DNA of 64,000 bases, taken from the NCBI GenBank assembly GCA_021295155.1, contig JAJTJC010000033.1, positions 62,001-126,000 of the forward strand, in the 5' to 3' direction. The position numbers were made by a program, and so were the translations under genes. Of the stretch, positions 59,835-64,000 are shown one piece after another (the stretch's first letter is position 1; every line of letters begins with the position of its first letter). The stretch comes from Flavobacteriaceae bacterium D16 (GTDB taxonomy: Bacteria > Bacteroidota > Bacteroidia > Flavobacteriales > Flavobacteriaceae). The notes beneath the pieces were generated by a model. That model made no database searches. It was not told the DNA's origin and saw only the letters and a list, made by a program, of their open reading frames with translations.

Positions 59835-59990
59835 CGTGACTCGGCTGCCCGCCCGGCCAAGTCCGTTCGGACGAGGGGCTTACCATAGTATAGCGCTAAA
59901 GCGCCAACTACGGCATAGACTTCTCGCCCCAGGTTTATTTCATAAAAAAATCCTGACCTAATTGTCAGGATTTTCATCTCACTTCGTGAC
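59835..59990. repeat. tRNA-tail repeat, copy B, adjoining tRNA-Lys
   Basis: Begins CGTGACTCGGCTG, continues through the GTCCGTTCGGAC palindrome and the GGCTTACCATAGTATAGCGC core shared with copy A, then the tRNA-Lys terminator hairpin. It ends at CGTGACC, the real 3' end of tRNA-Lys. The unit is thus bounded on both sides by tRNA-3'-like sequence. Confidence 0.75.
59944..59974 (-). terminator. Rho-independent terminator of tRNA-Lys
   Basis: On the minus strand ATCCTGAC-AATTAG-GTCAGGAT is followed by a run of seven T, 12 bases after the tRNA 3' end. Confidence 0.85.
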
Positions 59991-60059
59991 CTGGCTGGGG
60001 CTCGAACCCAGGACCCTCTCCTTAAAAGGGAGATGCTCTACCAACTGAGCTACCAGGTC
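59987..60059 (-). tRNA. tRNA-Lys (anticodon TTT)
   Basis: A 73-nt cloverleaf: acceptor GACCTGG/CCAGGTC, D arm GCTCAGTTGGTAGAGC, anticodon stem TCTCC/GGAGA with loop CTTTTAA, T arm CTGGGTTCGAGCCCCAG, and discriminator A. CCA is not encoded. Confidence 0.95.
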
Positions 60060-60088
60060 TGATTTTTATAGCCTCAGCTTTGAGGGTG

Positions 60089-60096
60089 CAAATATA
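60089..60096 (-). promoter_or_regulatory. -7 promoter box of tRNA-Lys
   Basis: Minus-strand TATATTTG, identical to the box of tRNA-Leu, ends 29 bases before the tRNA 5' end. Confidence 0.65.
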
Positions 60097-60192
60097 ATAT
60101 CTATAATTTATTTTACAATCCTAATTAAAACATAAATTCGGCTTTTCTTTGATTTCCCTCCTTTTTGATTCATTTTTGTCAAAATCCTTCAA

Positions 60193-60708
60193 ATGAAAAT
60201 TGTCCTTCTGGGATATATGGGCAGTGGTAAAACTACGGTAGCCAAGCTATTAGCCGAGCGATTGCAATTAAGGCTCATGGATCTGGATACGCTAATTGAA
60301 ACCTATGCCAATCAGCGCATTCCTGAGATTTTTCAAGAAAAAGGGGAGATTTTTTTCAGAAAGCTGGAGCATCAGGTATTAGAGAAAACTCTGGAAACTC
60401 CGGACTCATTTATCCTTGCACTGGGAGGTGGCACACCGTGCTACAGCCGGAATATGGATATTATCCTGCAAGCTACCCAACGGGTATTCTACCTGAAGAT
60501 GGGGATTCCCCAACTAACAAAACGCCTCATAAATGAAAAGCAGGATCGCCCTTTGATCAGCCATATCGCCGATGAGGAGCTGCCCGAATTCATCGGTAAA
60601 CACCTTTTTGAAAGGCAGCCTTTCTATATGAAAGCACCCTATATTGTAAAAAGCGATAACAAATCGGCCTGGGAGATTGCCGAAGAAATATCCAAAGAAC
60701 TAGTCTAA
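60193..60708 (+). CDS. aroK: Shikimate kinase
   Basis: 171 residues. AroK phosphorylates shikimate at O3 in the pathway to aromatic amino acids. The Walker A is GYMGSGKTTVAK, the substrate-binding Asp pair is in MDLDTLIE, Arg is in FFRKLEHQ, the glycine loop is LALGGGTPCY and the lid is KQDRPLI. The length is standard. Its last 9 bp overlap the end of the convergent phosphoribosyltransferase gene. Confidence 0.95.
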   Translation: MKIVLLGYMGSGKTTVAKLLAERLQLRLMDLDTLIETYANQRIPEIFQEKGEIFFRKLEHQVLEKTLETPDSFILALGGGTPCYSRNMDIILQATQRVFYLKMGIPQLTKRLINEKQDRPLISHIADEELPEFIGKHLFERQPFYMKAPYIVKSDNKSAWEIAEEISKELV

Positions 60709-61197
60709 ATACACCCCGTCATTCTTGCTTTCAAAAGTCACTTCTACATGTTCCTGCAACGAAGTAGATAAGGAAATACCTTTAAAGTCTGCCTTAACCG
60801 GATATTTCTTGTGGTTTCGGTTTACCAGTACGGCCGTCTTCAGTTTCTTAAGTGGAGTTTGTAGAAAATGGTGCACCCCATAGATCAGGGTGGTTCCTGA
60901 ATTCAGGACATCATCCACCAGTACCACAGACTCATTCTTATAGCCTTCTTCCGGCAATGAAGTAGTAACCCCACTGCCCAGGGGATTTTTTTTATCCATT
61001 TGAACCTTACAAAGTATAATCTCTGCCTCCGTAATTTTTTTAAGTGCCCTCTGGATCTTTTTCGCGAATTCCAATCCTCCACCCACAATGCCTGCCAGGA
61101 TGATTTTATCTTCATCCACATTGGTCTCATAGATTTGATAGGCGATACGCCGGATCTTATGTTGGATTTGCTGATGGGACAAAATGCGGTTTGCCAT
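60700..61197 (-). CDS. PyrR-like phosphoribosyltransferase
   Basis: The ATG at 61197 (MANRILSHQQIQHKIRRIAY) gives 165 residues. The type I PRTase fold is shown by IILAGIVGGG and the PRPP loop VVLVDDVLNSGTT. The N-terminal hood and size fit the PyrR/uracil- or hypoxanthine-type group, but the base specificity cannot be read. It lies 10 bp after the methyltransferase on the same strand, in an operon S4 protein, methyltransferase, PRTase. Confidence 0.88.
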   Translation of the reverse strand: MANRILSHQQIQHKIRRIAYQIYETNVDEDKIILAGIVGGGLEFAKKIQRALKKITEAEIILCKVQMDKKNPLGSGVTTSLPEEGYKNESVVLVDDVLNSGTTLIYGVHHFLQTPLKKLKTAVLVNRNHKKYPVKADFKGISLSTSLQEHVEVTFESKNDGVYLD

Positions 61198-61207
61198 GAT
61201 AGCTGCT

Positions 61208-61789
61208 TTATTTCTCAAAGATAAAAAAGAGTTCTTTACCTTGTCTTGGAGTGATGGAATTATAGGCCCGTTCGAGTTTATGTATCTTAAATTTATCCTG
61301 AAACAAGCTCTGGTATTCTTTAATACTTCCCCCGAAAGGCGGACCTGAATCGGTCAAGGGAAAATCAAACAGTAAGCCTGCAAGTATTCCTCCTGGATTG
61401 AGCATATGGTACATTTTTTCTACATAACCCAGTCTCAATTGAGGGTCCAGTGCACAAAAAAAAGTTTGTTCCAGAATCAGATCGAACCGCTCTTCTTTCA
61501 ATTTAAAAAAATCTGTCTCCAACAAATGATCTACCGGAAATCCCGGACATACTTCCCGGATATGTTGTAGCGGTTGCGAGGCGATGTCTGCAACATAGGT
61601 CTGGTTAAATCCCTTTTGATGTAAATACTGCGCCTCGTACCCCCTGCCTGCTCCGGGTATGAGAATTTTAAGTGAGGTGTCTTCCAGTTGGTCAATATAA
61701 GCTTTGATGGGAGTCGATATATGCCCGATATCCCATCCCTGTCTGTTTTCCTGATAACGTTCTTCCCAGTAGGTTTTGTCAAGCTTCAT
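61208..61789 (-). CDS. TPMT-like SAM-dependent methyltransferase
   Basis: The ATG at 61789 (MKLDKTYWEERYQENRQGWD) gives 193 residues and an 11-bp overlap with the S4 gene. The N-terminal W-x5-Y-x7-WD signature and ILIPGAGRGYEA (SAM-binding motif I), VADIA, and EQTFFCALDP (motif IV region) mark the thiopurine/thiol/halide methyltransferase family. Substrates may be thiols, tellurite-type compounds or halides. Confidence 0.85.
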   Translation of the reverse strand: MKLDKTYWEERYQENRQGWDIGHISTPIKAYIDQLEDTSLKILIPGAGRGYEAQYLHQKGFNQTYVADIASQPLQHIREVCPGFPVDHLLETDFFKLKEERFDLILEQTFFCALDPQLRLGYVEKMYHMLNPGGILAGLLFDFPLTDSGPPFGGSIKEYQSLFQDKFKIHKLERAYNSITPRQGKELFFIFEK

Positions 61790-62153
61790 CCAGGTAGTCT
61801 TCAATATCCCTTCGATCTTTCTTGGTAGGACGACCCATACCTTTTTTACGATAGTAATCCTTAGAATGCTGAAGCAATTCATTGTGCTTCATGGATTCTT
61901 CGGGGGTTGTGTCCTTTCGATATAAGTTAACCAACTTGGCCCCAACCCGACTTTCGGGAACCTCAAGTACTTCCAGTTGATAGTCGATCTGATTCTTACG
62001 GACAATTATTTTATCGGTCGGGTAAACCTCTCGGGAAGGTTTTACCACCTGGGCGTTAATACGAACGTGGCCTTTCTGGCAGGCAATAGTCGCCTTACTA
62101 CGTGTTTTGAAATAGCGCGTACACCATAAGAACTTGTCTATTCGCATGTCCAC
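61779..62153 (-). CDS. RNA-binding S4-domain protein (Hsp15-like)
   Basis: 124 residues. The S4 fold occupies residues 1-60 (MRIDKFLWCTRYFKTRSKAT, GHVRINAQVVKPSREVYPTD) followed by a basic helical tail (YYRKKGMGRPTKKDRRDIED). This is the layout of Hsp15/HslR, which binds free 50S subunits carrying a nascent chain. It is the first gene of a three-gene operon and diverges from the FKBP-like gene. Confidence 0.9.
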   Translation of the reverse strand: MDMRIDKFLWCTRYFKTRSKATIACQKGHVRINAQVVKPSREVYPTDKIIVRKNQIDYQLEVLEVPESRVGAKLVNLYRKDTTPEESMKHNELLQHSKDYYRKKGMGRPTKKDRRDIEDYLDEA

Positions 62154-62225
62154 CTAAAATGTTTGTTAAGGACTTCCGCAAAAATAGGGGAAAATTGTAT
62201 CTTGCGGCTCTTAAAAGCAGTTGTA

Positions 62226-63179
62226 ATGCAGGTATTGAGAGGATTTATTTTGGTAGGGTTAGTAGCCTTGCTTTTTTCTTGTAGTAATGATGACAACGGA
62301 GGAATCACCTCAGTCCCTCCAAGGTTGTTAAGCGAAGTGGTTGAAGAAGACGCCGCTGCGCTTCAGGAATATCTTTCTACACACTTCTACAATTATGAGG
62401 ACTTTGAAAACCCACCAGCGGATTTTGATTATCGCATAGTTCTCGATACAATTGCCGACGAGAATGCGGATAAAACTGCCTTGATCGACAGACCTGAACT
62501 ACAATCCATTACACTTTCAGTAGACTCGGAAGATTTTAACCTGGATGGGGGAGAAACTGTGGACCACACCATGTATTTTCTTACCGCCCGCGAAGGATCC
62601 GGGGGTTCCCCAACCGTTGCAGATTCTACTTTTTTACGATACGATGGAAGTTTGCTAAATGGTAGCCTCTTCGATGCTACTTCTACTCATGTCTGGCAAT
62701 ACCTTCCTTTTACCTTAAGGGGTTATAGAGAAGGGGTATCTCGTTTGAATACCGGTGATGAGGTTGTGGTGAATCCAGACGGAACTACCTCCATATCAAA
62801 TGCCGGTGCTGGTGTGATGTTTCTGCCCTCTGGACTGGGGTATTTCAATTCTGCACGCGAAGGGATTCCCCCATATTCACCACTGATATTTAAAATAGAA
62901 GTAGGCCTTTATATTGAAGACACGGATTATGACAATGATGGTGTTCCCTCCATACTCGAAGATGTTGACGGAGATGGGGACGTTACCAATGACAATACGG
63001 ATGAGGACCAGGAGCGTAGTTCAGGTTTGCTCTTTTTGGCCAACCACCTGGACGATGACGATGACCAGGATGGCACCCCTACTCGCGAAGAAATAATTAT
63101 AGACGCATTGGGTAATCTCACCTTCCCTGATGGGGATGGGGATGGTATTCCGGATTACCTGGATCGGGATAATCCCTAA
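62226..63179 (+). CDS. FKBP-like peptidyl-prolyl isomerase lipoprotein with acidic calcium-repeat tail
   Basis: The ATG at 62226 (MQVLRGFILVGLVALLFSCS) gives a lipobox and 317 residues. A FKBP-type region (about 95-230: VADSTFLRYDGSLLNGSLFD, FTLRGYREGVSRLNTGDEVV, FLPSGLGYFNS, PLIFKIEVGLYIED) is followed by a tail of DxDxDG-type repeats (DTDYDNDGVPSILEDVDGDG, FPDGDGDGIPDYLDRDNP), like thrombospondin type 3 repeats that bind calcium. The FKBP half resembles GldI-like proteins of gliding bacteria. It has a terminator directly after it. Confidence 0.82.
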   Translation: MQVLRGFILVGLVALLFSCSNDDNGGITSVPPRLLSEVVEEDAAALQEYLSTHFYNYEDFENPPADFDYRIVLDTIADENADKTALIDRPELQSITLSVDSEDFNLDGGETVDHTMYFLTAREGSGGSPTVADSTFLRYDGSLLNGSLFDATSTHVWQYLPFTLRGYREGVSRLNTGDEVVVNPDGTTSISNAGAGVMFLPSGLGYFNSAREGIPPYSPLIFKIEVGLYIEDTDYDNDGVPSILEDVDGDGDVTNDNTDEDQERSSGLLFLANHLDDDDDQDGTPTREEIIIDALGNLTFPDGDGDGIPDYLDRDNP

Positions 63180-63181
63180 AA

Positions 63182-63217
63182 AGATCCCCTGCTTATTTGG
63201 CAGGGGATTTCTTTTTA
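63182..63217 (+). terminator. Rho-independent terminator of the FKBP-like gene
   Basis: ATCCCCTGC-TTATTTG-GCAGGGGAT followed by TTCTTTTT. It also touches the end of the convergent porin-like gene. Confidence 0.85.
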
Positions 63218-63817
63218 CGAGTTCTTTTTATTTAGATTGATAGACAGGCTAAGGATAAGCTGGCTTGGACGGGTATCCAGTCGGCTCTCTTCCACCGAAG
63301 TGATATTGGTGTTGATAAATCGGGCCTCATTTGCACTGAAGCCGCGCTCGTAGCGAAGATCGATACCGATACCGCCAAGATTTACACCCACTCCCAAATG
63401 CAAACCAACGGTAAAATCGTTCTCGATAGAATCGATAGAGATACCGTCAAATTCCGTATTCAGAATATATTGGAAAGCCGGTCCCCCAAAAACATGCAAG
63501 GGTCCAAGTACTTTTGCTCCAACCAGGACAGGGATATCGATCTTGCTCATATCAAAATCATTCCCGCTGTAATCCGATTTGGTCTTGGTGTATAAGATTT
63601 CAGGCCTGAGATATAATCGGTTACCCAACTTGCCATAAATACCGATGTGATAGCCCACATTGCGGTCGGGATTTTCGGCAGCAGCTTGTGCAGCTTCAAT
63701 ATAGTCTCCGTTCGCGTTGTAATTTAATCCAGCTTTGATTCCGAATCCGGGACCTTTTTGTCCCAGAGCAACCGTGGTTATACCAACCAGGGCCACTAGT
63801 AGAAGTTTTTTTTTCAT
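63215..63817 (-). CDS. Porin-family outer-membrane beta-barrel protein
   Basis: The ATG at 63817 (MKKKLLLVALVGITTVALGQ) gives a signal peptide and 200 residues. The OmpW/PorT-like pattern is present (GFGIKAGLNYNANGDYIEAA, GNRLYLRPEILYTKTKSDYS, LHLGVGVNLGGIGIDLRYERG) with a terminal strand SQLILSLSINL. It stands alone, and the function is unknown. Confidence 0.85.
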   Translation of the reverse strand: MKKKLLLVALVGITTVALGQKGPGFGIKAGLNYNANGDYIEAAQAAAENPDRNVGYHIGIYGKLGNRLYLRPEILYTKTKSDYSGNDFDMSKIDIPVLVGAKVLGPLHVFGGPAFQYILNTEFDGISIDSIENDFTVGLHLGVGVNLGGIGIDLRYERGFSANEARFINTNITSVEESRLDTRPSQLILSLSINLNKKNS

Positions 63818-63865
63818 AAGGTGTTCGTTTAATTGACTTAAGGGCATCAAAAAAGATGCCGTTTA

Positions 63866-64000
63866 TTAAGCCTTTCGTTTTAACACCTGTAGAACGGCCT
63901 CCACAATAGCTTTATTGTTCAGCCCATATTTTTCCATCAGTTGTGCGGGTGTACCGCTCTCTCCAAAGGTGTCCTGAGTAGCAACAAATTCCTGTGGCGT
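63866..64000 (-). CDS. Transketolase C-terminal subunit (partial, only the last 44 residues in window)
   Basis: The reverse strand runs in from the right edge and ends with TQDTFGESGTPAQLMEKYGL and AIVEAVLQVLKRKA before the stop. This is the characteristic end of the transketolase C-terminal (pyrimidine-binding/regulatory) subunit of the split form used in many Bacteroidota. A short hairpin GGCATC/GATGCC at 63843-63860 may be a weak terminator. Confidence 0.88.
   Translation of the reverse strand, partial: TPQEFVATQDTFGESGTPAQLMEKYGLNNKAIVEAVLQVLKRKA

Noticed and set aside
56738-59990. Integrated element with attL/attR at tRNA-Lys
   Set aside because: No integrase or recombinase gene lies between the repeats and the spacer holds only two ordinary genes, so integration is left as one possible explanation and not called.

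Overview
The window looks like a chromosomal segment of a marine-type Flavobacteriaceae (Bacteroidota). Supporting signs are promoters of the Bacteroidota form TAnnTTTG in front of both tRNA genes and several operons, a CzcA/CusA pump fused to its outer-membrane channel, a moxR-bat aerotolerance-type operon, many small outer-membrane beta-barrels and lipoproteins, DUF2490, and an FGE-sulfatase pair. No transposase, prophage or CRISPR array was seen.

Layout. 1-901: 3' part of a DadA-like oxidoreductase and tRNA-Leu(GAG). 962-7048: metal efflux operon. 7132-26583: a dense stress island with seven universal stress proteins (Usp), a short ribosome hibernation factor, thioredoxin, a MacAB/Lol-type export operon with a LytTR regulator, a LOV-domain histidine kinase, a receiver-Crp regulator, an ATP-cone/PD-(D/E)XK protein, a beta-CASP RNase and two paralogous helical proteins. 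26632-29011: folE, DUF2237 and a frameshifted membrane protein. 29042-41005: haloperoxidase-like lipoprotein and envelope proteins. 41156-47617: moxR-DUF58-batA-batB/C-batD operon. 47893-55107: envelope and lipoproteins around a sulfatase and its maturase. 55657-60059: DUF4421-like and beta-helix proteins, a C_GCAxxG redox protein, two copies of a tRNA-tail repeat and tRNA-Lys(TTT). 60193-64000: aroK, a phosphoribosyltransferase, a methyltransferase, an S4 protein, an FKBP-like lipoprotein, a porin-like protein and the end of transketolase.

Main result. Eleven copies of a palindrome TGATnnnn(A/G)TCA (eight strict TGATnnnnATCA) lie before genes of the stress island, the metal efflux operon and the distant C_GCAxxG gene. 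At each, the palindrome centre is 32 or 33 bp upstream of the centre of a Bacteroidota -7 box (TAnnTTTG-like), which is class II Crp/Fnr geometry. One palindrome (18599-18610) has such a box on both sides, facing thioredoxin and a Usp operon. The best local candidate to bind it is the receiver-Crp protein at 16243-17292. It lies directly after a histidine kinase whose second PAS domain carries the LOV photoreceptor signature NCRFLQ and the flavin-contacting Asn, Asn and Gln. I infer a light- and/or redox-responsive two-component Crp/Fnr system controlling a dormancy-like regulon (Usp proteins, ribosome hibernation, RNA turnover, metal efflux, thioredoxin). It is analogous in content to, but not homologous with, the mycobacterial DosR regulon. 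The operators and spacings are read directly from sequence. The identity of the binding protein and the signal are inference.
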